A DNA stretch of 64,000 nt, taken from Saccharothrix longispora (GTDB lineage Bacteria; Actinomycetota; Actinomycetes; Mycobacteriales; Pseudonocardiaceae). The notes under the pieces are model-generated. The model did not search any database, was not told the DNA's origin, and saw only the letters and a list, made by a program, of their open reading frames with translations. Position numbers and translations under genes: made by a program. Numbering within the stretch: the first letter of the stretch is position 1; each line of letters starts with the position of its first letter. This document shows positions 7,733-15,517 of the stretch, one piece after another. The stretch lies in assembly GCF_030852425.1 (NCBI RefSeq), contig NZ_NSDM01000008.1:327133-391132 (forward strand), written 5' to 3'.

Positions 7733-8985
7733 TCGGCGTGTTCGCCGCGGGGGAGGCGGGCCGGCGGGCCGCCGCGGACCTCGCCGGGCTGCTCGGCCCC
7801 GACGCGGTGCTGCCCGACGGACCGGTCGGACCGGCCCTGCGCGCCCTGTGGCCGCGCCTGGGGTCGGCGGTGTTCCTCCTCGGCACGGAGGCGACCGTGC
7901 GGCTCGTCGCGCCGCTGGTGCGCGACGAGCGGTCCGACCCCGGCGTGGTGTGCGTGGACGCCGGGTACGCGGTGTCGCTGCTGGGCGGCGCGGACGCGCT
8001 GGCCGAGCGGGTCGCCGACGTGCTGGGCCTGCGGGCCGTGGTGACCTCCGCCTCGGCCGACTCGCCGCTGGACGAGTTGGTGGAGCTGCTGGACGCCACC
8101 GCGGACGGCGACCTGGCCGGGTGCGGCGAGGCCCTGCGGCTCGGCGAACCCGTGCTGCTGCTCAACCCCCTGGGCTTCCCGCTGCCCGCCCTGCCGGACA
8201 ACGTCCTGCACCGGGGCCGCGGCGCGTGGACGGTCCTGATCGACGACCGCGTGCCGGAGGGCCCGGCGAAGGAGCGCGTGGTGCGGATCGTGCCCCGCAC
8301 GCTCGTCGTCGGCGTGGGCTCCGGCACGGGCGTGCCGGCGTCCGCCGTGTCCGCCGCGCTGGCCCGGCTGGAGGAGGACGAGGGCCTGGACCTGCGCGCG
8401 GTCCGCGCGTTCGCGACGCTGGACCGCAAGGTCGCCGAGCAGGGCATCGCCGACGCCCTGGAGGACTGGGGCTTCTGGCACGGCTCCACCACCGCGCCGC
8501 TGCTGGCCTACCCCGGCGAGGAGCTGGCGGTCGTCCCGGTGCCGAACCCGGCGGACCTGGCCATCGGCATCCCCAGCGTGGCCGAGGCGGCGGCGCTGCG
8601 CGGCGCGGTGGAGCTGTCCGCGGGCGGCCGGGTGGAGATGGCCGCCGAGAAGGCCAAGGGCGACAACGTCACGGTGGCCGCCGCCCGCGTGCTGCCGCGC
8701 GGCAGGCTCGCGCTGGTGGGCCTCGGGCCGGGCGGCGCGGACGACCGCACCCCGCGCGCCGAGGCCGAGCTGCGGCGGGCGTCGGTCGTGGTGGGCAGCG
8801 ACGAGTGCGTGGCGCAGGTGCGGCACCTGTTGCGGCCGGGCACCCGGGTGCGGGCCGACGGCGCGGTGGGCCTGGCCGAGTCCGGCGCGGCGGTGGCGTT
8901 CGTGGCCGCGGGGGAGGGGCCGGTCGTCACGGGCACGGTGCACGCCGACGTCGTCCGCGTCACGGGCGTGCCCAGTCAACTGTGA
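7729..8985 (+). CDS. cbiG: CbiG with remnant CobJ domain
   Basis: Residues 1-320 are a CbiG protein. The N-terminal domain has FLLGTEATVRLVAPL and VVCVDAGYAVSLLGG; the C-terminal domain has LVVGVGSGTGVPASAV and IPSVAEAAAL, with AEKAKGDNVTVAAARV near its end. CbiG opens the ring lactone in the anaerobic route, and in actinomycetes it is often fused to CobJ. The fusion is present: GRLALVGLGPGG at about residue 325 starts a CobJ (precorrin-3B C17-methyltransferase) domain. It ends after about 94 residues, where a full domain is about 240, so the later SAM-binding half is missing. The GTG start overlaps the previous stop by four bases; GGGGGAGG lies upstream. It is the last gene of the riboswitch operon. 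Confidence 0.8.
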   Translation: MIGVFAAGEAGRRAAADLAGLLGPDAVLPDGPVGPALRALWPRLGSAVFLLGTEATVRLVAPLVRDERSDPGVVCVDAGYAVSLLGGADALAERVADVLGLRAVVTSASADSPLDELVELLDATADGDLAGCGEALRLGEPVLLLNPLGFPLPALPDNVLHRGRGAWTVLIDDRVPEGPAKERVVRIVPRTLVVGVGSGTGVPASAVSAALARLEEDEGLDLRAVRAFATLDRKVAEQGIADALEDWGFWHGSTTAPLLAYPGEELAVVPVPNPADLAIGIPSVAEAAALRGAVELSAGGRVEMAAEKAKGDNVTVAAARVLPRGRLALVGLGPGGADDRTPRAEAELRRASVVVGSDECVAQVRHLLRPGTRVRADGAVGLAESGAAVAFVAAGEGPVVTGTVHADVVRVTGVPSQL

Positions 8986-9011
8986 AGCGGCCCGCAGCCT
9001 CCTAAAGGTGG

Positions 9012-9041
9012 TTGTCGGCTTTGCCCGGTTGGACCTAGGCA
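9012..9041 (+). promoter_or_regulatory. probable promoter of the serine protease gene
   Basis: TTGTCG (9012-9017) and TAGGCA (9036-9041) are separated by 18 bases, a reasonable -35/-10 pair. It lies in the 101-base gap between cbiG and the protease. A start near 9048 would leave a leader of about 40 bases. Confidence 0.4.
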
Positions 9042-9072
9042 GGGAGTAGCGCGCCACCCGGCGCGTCCCTGC
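9039..9072 (+). other. leader hairpin before the serine protease
   Basis: GCAGGGA (9039-9045) pairs with TCCCTGC (9066-9072), with inner GCGCGCC/GGCGCG pairing. It ends just before the GGAAGGA ribosome site of the protease gene. It could be a weak terminator for the cobalamin operon or a stabilising 5' hairpin; the sequence does not decide. Confidence 0.4.
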
Positions 9073-9086
9073 ACGGAAGGACCGAC

Positions 9087-9875
9087 ATGGCGAAAACCCT
9101 GCATCGCCTGATCACCGCCCTGGCCGCGGCCGTCGCGGCCGTGGGCCTGATGACCGTCGCGCCCGCGAACGCGCAGACCCCGGACGACGTCTCGACGTTC
9201 ATCGTCGGCGGCTCGCGGGTGTCCACCAGCACCTACCCGTGGGTGGTGTACCTGGCGACGTCCTCCGGCGGCCAGTTCTGCGGCGGCACGCTGGTCGGCG
9301 CGACGAAGGTCGTCACCGCCGCGCACTGCGTGAGCGGCCGCTCGGCGTCCAGCACCCGCGTGGTGCACCGCCGCGACGACAAGCAGAGCACGGCGGGCAC
9401 CGTGGCCACGGTCAGCCGGATCTGGGTGCACCCGAGCTACCGCACCGCCACCTCCGGCTACGACGTGGCCGTGCTGACCCTGGGCACCAGCCTGCCCTCG
9501 CCGTACCTGCCGCTGGCCACGCCGTCCGACACGGCGCTGTACGCGGCGGGCACCAACGCCACCATCCTCGGCTGGGGCACCACCTCCTCGGGCGGCTCGG
9601 CGTCGCGCTACCTGCTCGGCGCGACCGTGCCGCTGACCTCGGACGCCACCTGCCGCACGGCGTACGGGTCGAGCTACATCGCCACCGCCATGGTGTGCGC
9701 GGGCCGCACGCAGGGCGGCGTGGACACCTGCCAGGGCGACTCCGGCGGCCCGCTGGTCGCGGGCGGCAAGCTGATCGGCGCCACCTCGTGGGGCCGTGGC
9801 TGCGCCTCGGCCGGCTACCCCGGCGTGTACGCCCGGATCGCCACGTACCACTCGACGATCACGGCACAGCTGTAG
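9087..9875 (+). CDS. secreted trypsin-like serine protease (S1 family)
   Basis: The 262-residue product starts with a Sec signal peptide (charged MAKTLHR, a hydrophobic Ala/Val stretch, cleavage near ANA). A short propeptide precedes the mature N-terminus IVGGSRV at residue 39. The catalytic triad is H80 (TAAHC), D126 (YDVAVL) and S219 (GDSGGP). D213, six residues before the serine, is the trypsin S1-pocket aspartate, so cleavage after Arg or Lys is expected. Paired cysteines flank the histidine and the active serine. The short propeptide suggests activation by cleavage before IVGG, as in Streptomyces griseus trypsin. It has its own promoter and a strong terminator and seems unrelated to the cobalamin genes on either side. 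Confidence 0.95.
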   Translation: MAKTLHRLITALAAAVAAVGLMTVAPANAQTPDDVSTFIVGGSRVSTSTYPWVVYLATSSGGQFCGGTLVGATKVVTAAHCVSGRSASSTRVVHRRDDKQSTAGTVATVSRIWVHPSYRTATSGYDVAVLTLGTSLPSPYLPLATPSDTALYAAGTNATILGWGTTSSGGSASRYLLGATVPLTSDATCRTAYGSSYIATAMVCAGRTQGGVDTCQGDSGGPLVAGGKLIGATSWGRGCASAGYPGVYARIATYHSTITAQL

Positions 9876-9884
9876 CGCACGACG

Positions 9885-9924
9885 ACGTGCCCACGTCCGG
9901 GTGAGGTCCCGGACGTGGGCACGT
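9885..9924 (+). terminator. rho-independent-type terminator hairpin after the protease
   Basis: A perfect 17-base-pair inverted repeat (9885-9901 with 9908-9924) closes a six-base loop, ten bases after the protease stop. There is no T-run, as is common in actinomycetes. Confidence 0.85.
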
Positions 9925-9944
9925 CCCGTGTGTTCCATCCGGGC

Positions 9945-10309
9945 GTGCGCTCACCACTCGCAACGGTCCTCGTGCTCGCCGCCCTCCCCGCCGCCGCCGG
10001 CGCCGCGTCGGCCGATCCGGAGGGCTGCACTCGTGCGGCACGTCGGTGGAGGACTCGGTCGGCAACGGCTGGTGCAGCGGCAGCGACACGTTCCGGGTCG
10101 TCGTGGCGTGCGACGACAACCGGTTCGCGCGCAGCCCGTGGATCACGATCTCCGGCGGCAAGGGCGCGCTCGGCGCGTCGTGCCACGGCCCGGCGCGGGC
10201 GGTGGGCGCGGAGGTCGAGGAGGCGTGGTCGTCTCACGTGCTGGTGATGTGGGGCACCCACGTTGGACAGGACATGTCTGGTGTGGATGCTTCTACCCAT
10301 GCACGGTGA
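9945..10309 (+). pseudogene. small secreted cysteine-containing protein, frameshifted
   Basis: From the GTG at 9945 the frame encodes a signal peptide (RSPLATVLVLAALPAAAGAASA) and then DPEGCT. After that it changes to an arginine-rich, non-protein-like sequence. The +1-related frame from about 10031 instead gives SCGTSVEDSVGNGWCSGSD and further soluble sequence with several cysteines up to the TGA at 10307-10309. Adding one base at about 10030 would join them as DPEGCTSCGTSVED, a natural-looking mature N-terminus. This indicates a one-base deletion, either a real mutation or a sequencing error. The restored product would be about 120 residues with at least five cysteines. I do not recognise the family. 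Its 3' end overlaps the start of cysG by eleven bases. Confidence 0.55.
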
Positions 10310-11516
10310 ACAGCACTACCTCGTGGGCCTGGACCTGACCGGACGGCGGGTCGTCGTCGTGGGCGGCGGCACGGTCGCCCAGCGGCGCCTGCCCAGGCTG
10401 GTGGCGGCGGGCGCCCGGGTCGAGGTGATCTCGCCCGAGGTGACCCCGGCGGTCCAGGGCCTCGTGGACGGCGGTGAGGCCGCCTGGCACGCCCGGCCCT
10501 ACGCGGACGGCGACCTCGACGGCGCCTGGTACGTGCTGGCCTGCACCTCCGACCCGGAGGTGAACGCCCGGATCACCGCCGACGCCGAGGAGCGGCGGGT
10601 GTTCTGCGTGCGCGCGGACGTCGCGGTGAAGGGCACCGCCGTGACCCCCGCCGCGGGCGAGCACGACGGCCTGCTGGTGGGCGTCCTCGCGGGCGGGGAG
10701 CACCGGCGGTCGGCGGGCGTGCGGGACGGCCTGATCGCCGCCCTGCGCGACGGGTCGATCGCCGACCACCACGACCAGCCGCCGGGCGTCGCCCTGGTCG
10801 GCGGCGGCCCCGGCGACCCCGAGCTGATCACGGTGCGCGGCCGGCGGCTGCTGGCCCGCGCGGACGTCGTGGTGGCCGACCGGCTCGCGCCGCGCGAGCT
10901 GCTGGACGAGCTGCCGCCGCACGTGGAGGTCGTCGACGCGGCCAAGATCCCCTACGGCCGGGCCGCCACCCAGGACTTCATCAACACCACGCTCGTGGAC
11001 AACGCCAAGGCCGGGAAGTTCGTGGTGCGGCTCAAGGGCGGCGACCCGTACGTGTTCGGCCGGGGTTTCGAGGAGCTGATCGCGTGCGCCGAGGCGGGCG
11101 TGCCGGTCACCGTCGTGCCCGGCGTGACCAGTGCGTTCGGCGTGCCCGCGCTGGCCGACGTGCCGGTGACGCACCGGGGCGTGGCGCACGAGGTGGTGGT
11201 CGTGTCCGGCCACGTCGCCCCGGACGACCCGAGGTCGCTGGTCGACTGGTCGGCCCTGGCGCGGCTGCGCGGCACCGTCGTGATCCTGATGGGCGTGGAG
11301 CGGGCGGGCGCGTTCGCGGCGGCGCTGCGGGAGGGCCGGTCCGGCGACACCCCGGTGTCGGTCGTGCAGGAGGGGAGCACCCGCACGGAGAAGGTCGTGC
11401 GCTCCACCCTGGACACCCTGGCCGCGGACCTCGCCGACCACGGCATCCGCCCGCCCGCGATCATCGTGGTGGGACCGGTCGCGGGTCTCGCCGCGGAGCT
11501 GCCGTTCCACTCCTGA
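10299..11516 (+). CDS. cysG: siroheme synthase-type fusion: precorrin-2 dehydrogenase and uroporphyrinogen-III C-methyltransferase
   Basis: The 405-residue protein has two halves. The N-terminal half is a Met8/CysG-N dehydrogenase with the NAD motif VVVVGGGTVAQRRLP (about residues 18-32). It oxidises precorrin-2 to sirohydrochlorin. The C-terminal half, from about residue 165, is SUMT: ALVGGGPGDPELITVRGRR, VRLKGGDPYVFGRG and VVPGVTSAFGVPA are its SAM- and substrate-binding motifs. It makes precorrin-2, the branch point for siroheme and cobalamin. The ATG at 10299 is preferred, giving MHGEQHYLVGLDLTG as in homologues; an ATG at 10287 is possible. It is separated from the riboswitch operon and shows no riboswitch. 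The order relative to cobO/cobB matches M. tuberculosis. Confidence 0.93.
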   Translation: MHGEQHYLVGLDLTGRRVVVVGGGTVAQRRLPRLVAAGARVEVISPEVTPAVQGLVDGGEAAWHARPYADGDLDGAWYVLACTSDPEVNARITADAEERRVFCVRADVAVKGTAVTPAAGEHDGLLVGVLAGGEHRRSAGVRDGLIAALRDGSIADHHDQPPGVALVGGGPGDPELITVRGRRLLARADVVVADRLAPRELLDELPPHVEVVDAAKIPYGRAATQDFINTTLVDNAKAGKFVVRLKGGDPYVFGRGFEELIACAEAGVPVTVVPGVTSAFGVPALADVPVTHRGVAHEVVVVSGHVAPDDPRSLVDWSALARLRGTVVILMGVERAGAFAAALREGRSGDTPVSVVQEGSTRTEKVVRSTLDTLAADLADHGIRPPAIIVVGPVAGLAAELPFHS

Positions 11517-11640
11517 GCGGCTCGGCCGACGCGCACCCCATCACCGCGGTCGACCATGGGAGCAGCGTCCCCGGCGGGCGGCCCCGGTTCACCGGTGCCC
11601 GGCCCGCCGGTCGGGGGTGAGGGCAGCACCACCCCGGGCC

Positions 11641-11646
11641 TAGGCT
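11641..11646 (+). promoter_or_regulatory. -10 element TAGGCT, leaderless start
   Basis: TAGGCT ends six bases before the GTG at 11653, so transcription should begin at or next to the start codon. Confidence 0.5.
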
Positions 11647-11652
11647 GATCGG

Positions 11653-12507
11653 GTGGCGGTGCAGGTGCGGCTCGCCGGCGTGGGGCTGGCGAGGGTCAGG
11701 TTCGCCTACTCGCCGGTGTTCGAGACGGTGATGGCGGTCGACGGGCTGCGCGGACCCCGCGCGCACGCCGTGCACGAGCCGTGGGCGCGGTGGGCGCGGG
11801 AGCGGCTGGCCGGTGTCGAGGGCCTGGACGCGCTGCTGGCCCGGCTGGAGGGGCCCGCGAAACCGGCCGACCTGCTGCCGGTGCCGGACGTGCGGGCGCC
11901 CGACCTGGAGGCCGAGCTGCGCACCGTGCCGCCGGCGGAGGCGGATGTGATCAGGCGCTGCCACGCGGCGGTCGTCGCGCCCCACTGGAAGCGGATCACC
12001 GCCGTGCTGGAGGCCGACATCGCCGCGCGCGCCGCCACGCTCGCGGCGCACGGCGTGGAGGCGGTGTTCACCGAGCTGCACCCGGAGGTCACGTGGGCCG
12101 ACGGCGAGCTCGTGCTGCACCGCAAGCCGGAGCACCGCGTCGACCTCGCCGAGCACGGGCTGGTGCTGTGCCCCAGCGCGTTCTGCTGGCCCAAGGCGTG
12201 GATCGCCCTCGACCCCGTCGGCCAGGGGGTGCTGCGGTACCCGGCGCGCGGCATCGGGACCCTGTGGGAGGACCGCGACGTGCCGCAGGACCTGTCGGCG
12301 CTGCTCGGGCGCACGCGGGCCGGGCTGCTGACGCTCCTGGCGGCGCCGCGCAGCACCACCGACCTGGCGAGCGCGCTGCGCGTCACGCCGGGCGCGGTGT
12401 CGCAGCACGTCGCCGTGCTGCGGGCGGCCCGCCTGGTGACGACGCGCCGCGAGGGGCGCCACGTGCTGCACATGCGCACCGCCCGCGCCGACGTGCTGCT
12501 GGAGTGA
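11653..12507 (+). CDS. ArsR-type HTH regulator with DUF5937-like N-terminal domain
   Basis: The 284-residue protein has an N-terminal domain of about 200 residues. It begins VRLAGVGLARVRFAYSPVFETV, the pattern of the actinobacterial DUF5937 domain. A winged helix-turn-helix of ArsR type follows: TDLASALRVTPGAVSQHVAVLRAARLVTTRREGRHVLHM (about residues 235-273 in two stretches). Such proteins are cytoplasmic DNA-binding repressors; the signal sensed is not visible. The GTG start is supported by the -10 element just upstream. The gene is monocistronic and converges on the DEAD-box helicase across a strong shared terminator. Confidence 0.8.
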   Translation: MAVQVRLAGVGLARVRFAYSPVFETVMAVDGLRGPRAHAVHEPWARWARERLAGVEGLDALLARLEGPAKPADLLPVPDVRAPDLEAELRTVPPAEADVIRRCHAAVVAPHWKRITAVLEADIAARAATLAAHGVEAVFTELHPEVTWADGELVLHRKPEHRVDLAEHGLVLCPSAFCWPKAWIALDPVGQGVLRYPARGIGTLWEDRDVPQDLSALLGRTRAGLLTLLAAPRSTTDLASALRVTPGAVSQHVAVLRAARLVTTRREGRHVLHMRTARADVLLE

Positions 12508-12511
12508 CAGC

Positions 12512-12546
12512 GCGAACGCCCGACCCCCTGGGGGCCGGGCGTTCGC
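12512..12546. terminator. bidirectional terminator between ArsR-type gene and helicase
   Basis: An 11-base-pair perfect stem (GCGAACGCCCG at 12512-12522 with its complement at 12536-12546) continues inward with CCCCC/GGGGG. It lies between two convergent genes and can serve both. Confidence 0.85.
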
Positions 12547-12577
12547 GGTCTGCCGGTGCTGCGTCGGTGCTGTCGCG

Positions 12578-14038
12578 TCAGTGCTGGGCGACGCTGCGGC
12601 GCGGACGGCCGGAGCCGCCGCCCGAGCGGTCGGGGCGACCGCCGCGGAACTGGCCGCCACCGGTGCGACGCGGAGCGCCGCCACCGCCACCGCGACGGGC
12701 GCGGACCGGGACCTCCGGCTCGACGACCGGGACGCCGCTGGGCGTGCGGGCGCCCGTGATGCGGATCAGGTCCTCGTCACCCGGGCGGACCTTGGTGGAG
12801 GCCGGCCGGATGCCCGCGCGGGCGGTGAGGCCCTGCACGGCGCGGCGCTGGTCGTGCGTGACGAGCGTGACGACCGTGCCCGACTGGCCCGCGCGCGCCG
12901 TGCGGCCGGCGCGGTGCAGGTAGTCCTTGGGGTCGGCCGGCGGGTCGACGTGGACGACCAGGCTCACGTCGTCGACGTGGATGCCGCGCGCCGCCACGTC
13001 CGTGGCGACCAGGACCGGCATGGAGCCCTCGCGGAACTGGCCGAGCACGCGGGTCCGGGCGCTCTGCGCCTTGCCGCCGTGCAGCGCGCCCGCGTGGACG
13101 CCCATCGACCGCAGCTTCTTGGCCAGGCGGTCGACGTGGTGCTTGGTGCGCACGAACATGATCGTCCGACCCTCGCGGGCGGCGACCTCGGTCACCACGT
13201 TCTGCTTGTCCTCGGCGGACACGAACAGCAGGTGGTGCTCCATCGTCGTGACGCTGCCGGTGGCCGCCGCGACCGAGTGCACGACCGGGTCGTGCAGGTA
13301 CTGGCGGACCAGCTTGTCCACGTCGCCGTCGAGCGTCGCGGAGAACAGCAGGCGCTGCCCGTCCTGCGGCGTCAGGTCGAGGATGGCCCGGACCTGGGGC
13401 ATGAAGCCCATGTCCGCCATCTGGTCGGCCTCGTCGAGCGCGGTGAACATGACCTCGGACAGGTCGGCCGTGCCCTGCCGCACGTGGTCGGACAGCCGAC
13501 CCGGCGTGGCGATCAGCAGGTCGACGCCGCGGCGCAGACCGTCGATCTGGCGGGGGAACGACGTGCCGCCGACGATGGTCCGGCACCACAGGCCGAGGGA
13601 GCGCGCGAACGGGGACAGCGCCTCCTCCACCTGCATGGCCAGTTCGCGGGTCGGCACCAGCACGAGGGCGCGCGGCTTGAGCGGCTTGGCCCGGCCACCG
13701 GCCAGGCGGGACAGCAGGGCCAGCCCGAAGGCGAGCGTCTTGCCCGAGCCGGTCTGGCCGCGGCCCAGGACGTCACGGCCCGCCATCGCGTCGGGCAGGG
13801 TGGCCGCCTGGATGGGGAACGGCTCGGTGATGCCGGCCTTGATCAGCGCGGCCAGCAGTTCGTCGGCGAGGCCCAGTTCGGCGAACGAGGGCAGCGGGCC
13901 GTCCGGGATGATGTTCTCGACGTCGTCGAACATGGTGGTCGTCTGCTCCACGACGGAGGCGGGACGACGGTTGCCCTGGCCAGGGCGCCTGCTGCGGGTC
14001 TTGCGGAACTGCGGGCGCTCGGAACGGCCTTGGGACAT
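12578..14038 (-). CDS. DEAD-box ATP-dependent RNA helicase
   Basis: This 486-residue protein has all superfamily 2 motifs in order: the Q-motif region with FPIQAATLPDAM, motif I GQTGSGKT (residues 94-101), Ia PTRELA, motif II DEAD (202-205), motif III SAT (233-235), and the C-terminal domain with VATDVAARGIHVDDVSLVVH and HRAGRTARAG. The C-terminal tail is Arg/Gly-rich, a typical RNA-binding extension of RhlE/CsdA-like enzymes that remodel RNA and ribosome precursors, often at low temperature. The ATG at 14038 gives MSQGRSERPQ; GGAGG lies rather far (about 14 bases) upstream. A promoter-like TAGACT at 14219-14224 on this strand implies a long untranslated leader. Confidence 0.92.
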   Translation of the reverse strand: MSQGRSERPQFRKTRSRRPGQGNRRPASVVEQTTTMFDDVENIIPDGPLPSFAELGLADELLAALIKAGITEPFPIQAATLPDAMAGRDVLGRGQTGSGKTLAFGLALLSRLAGGRAKPLKPRALVLVPTRELAMQVEEALSPFARSLGLWCRTIVGGTSFPRQIDGLRRGVDLLIATPGRLSDHVRQGTADLSEVMFTALDEADQMADMGFMPQVRAILDLTPQDGQRLLFSATLDGDVDKLVRQYLHDPVVHSVAAATGSVTTMEHHLLFVSAEDKQNVVTEVAAREGRTIMFVRTKHHVDRLAKKLRSMGVHAGALHGGKAQSARTRVLGQFREGSMPVLVATDVAARGIHVDDVSLVVHVDPPADPKDYLHRAGRTARAGQSGTVVTLVTHDQRRAVQGLTARAGIRPASTKVRPGDEDLIRITGARTPSGVPVVEPEVPVRARRGGGGGAPRRTGGGQFRGGRPDRSGGGSGRPRRSVAQH

Positions 14039-14224
14039 GGTGGGCAAATCAAACCTCCGGGACAAGGCACGTCTCGGAGATTGCTCTGCATCTGCTGCGC
14101 AGGCGCGAATCGCGGGGACGGGCCCGGCGCGCGGACCGCGCCGATAGTGGTTGGAAGCACCACCGGCCACTCGGGCGGCCTGGGGCGCTTCGTGGCGCCA
14201 CCGGGCGGTGCACCACTCAGTCTA
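14039..14224 (-). promoter_or_regulatory. promoter and long 5' leader of the DEAD-box helicase
   Basis: No gene is supported here. TAGACT (14219-14224, minus strand) is a plausible -10 element, which would give an untranslated leader of about 170 bases. It includes GC-rich stretches able to fold (for example around 14180-14215) and AGGTTTGATTTG just before the start. Long leaders of this sort are common on cold-inducible helicase mRNAs; that role is inferred. Confidence 0.4.
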
Positions 14225-14286
14225 GCCGATCACGCGCCGGAGTTCGTCACGACCGTGGTGTCGTGGCGCACACGGGGCGGGTAGAC

Positions 14287-14322
14287 CCGGGTCGGCGCCC
14301 GCCGAGGCGGGCGCCGACCCGG
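14287..14322 (-). terminator. terminator after the RIO kinase gene
   Basis: A perfect 17-base-pair inverted repeat (14287-14303 with 14306-14322) begins five bases after the RIO kinase stop codon on the minus strand. It isolates that gene from the helicase leader. Confidence 0.85.
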
Positions 14323-14326
14323 ATCG

Positions 14327-15301
14327 TCACCGCATTCCTGCGGTCTCCAGCAGTGACGCCGTGACGGCCGACGGATCGGCCAGCTCCGGCTCCAGGCCGC
14401 GCGCGGTGAACCAGGCCGCGACGTTGCGCACGTCGCGCTCCAGGAACTCCGGCCCCCGCGGGTTGGCGACCACGTCCACCACCTGCGGCAGGTCGATCAC
14501 GACGAGCCGGCCGTCGTGGACCATCAGGTTGAACGCGGACAGGTCGCCGTGCGCGAGGCCCGCCGAGGCCATCACGTCCAGCGCGTCGACCAGCTGCCGC
14601 CACAGGTCGAGCAGCTCGTCGGGCTCCGGGCGCAGCTGCGCCAGCCTCGGCGCCGCCGTCCCGTCGGTGCCGACGAACTCCAGCAGCAGTTCGGTGCCGT
14701 CCCGCTGCACCGGGTAGGGCACCGGGGCGCCCAGCCGGTACAGCGTGGTCAGCGCCGCGAACTCGGCCACCGCCCACCGCTCGGCGATGAGGTTGCGGCC
14801 GAACGCGCTGCGGTTGCCCATCGCCCGCATCTCGCGGGACCGCCGCATGCGACGGCCCTCCAGGTAACCGGCGTCGCGGTGGAACAGCCGGTGGTCGTTG
14901 CTGCGGTACCGCTTCGCGGCCAGCAGGCACGCGCGGTCGGTGCCGGGCGTGGACCGCTCCAGCAGGAAGACGTCCGCCTCCTTGCCGGTCTTCACGACCC
15001 CCAGCTCGCGGTCCACCGCGGACAGGTCCGTGACCAGCCACGACGGGTACGGCTCGGGGCCCTGGTCGGCGTCGCCCCAGGTCGACCAGCGGTCGCCGTG
15101 GGGCGGCGCGTCCTCGACCGCCACGTCCTCGCGGACCTGCGCCAGGCGGTCCTTGGCCTCTTCGGTGAGGCGGCCCCGGCGGACCGGGTCCACGTCCTCG
15201 CGGCGGCGTGCCCGGGCGGCCTTCTTCGACTGCCAGCGCAGGTCGTCGGCGTGCTCGAAATCGGTGTGGTGGTCGTCGTGCTCAGCGTTGTGCTCGCGCA
15301 C
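14327..15301 (-). CDS. RIO1-family serine protein kinase
   Basis: The 324-residue product is an atypical protein kinase of the RIO family. In eukaryotes and archaea these act in small-subunit ribosome maturation; the bacterial role is not well defined. The ATP-binding segment is VVKTGKEADVFLLE (about residues 102-115) with the lysine in LLAAKRYR (K130). The catalytic loop is HGDLSAFNLMV (D253, N258), and the metal-binding motif is VIDLPQ (D270). The first 80 residues are charged and probably flexible. The GTG at 15301 was chosen because CTGGAG lies nine bases upstream and earlier codons look non-coding. It is monocistronic, ending in a strong terminator. Confidence 0.9.
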   Translation of the reverse strand: MREHNAEHDDHHTDFEHADDLRWQSKKAARARRREDVDPVRRGRLTEEAKDRLAQVREDVAVEDAPPHGDRWSTWGDADQGPEPYPSWLVTDLSAVDRELGVVKTGKEADVFLLERSTPGTDRACLLAAKRYRSNDHRLFHRDAGYLEGRRMRRSREMRAMGNRSAFGRNLIAERWAVAEFAALTTLYRLGAPVPYPVQRDGTELLLEFVGTDGTAAPRLAQLRPEPDELLDLWRQLVDALDVMASAGLAHGDLSAFNLMVHDGRLVVIDLPQVVDVVANPRGPEFLERDVRNVAAWFTARGLEPELADPSAVTASLLETAGMR

Positions 15302-15517
15302 CGGATGTGCTCCAGGTGAGGTGGGGTGGTCGCCCCGACCCGGCGCGGTGCCGAAGTGGCCCGCGTCAGGCGGGCGGGGCGAGCGGACGGGTCGGTGCCA
15401 CGTCCCGGACGGCAATGGCCATCTGGCACCTCCTCTGGTCCGCCGCGGCTTCCACCGCCGGCGCTGCAACGCGTTCCCGCACAGGGTGCCGCGCGTCCCG
15501 GCGCGGCCGCAACCGGA

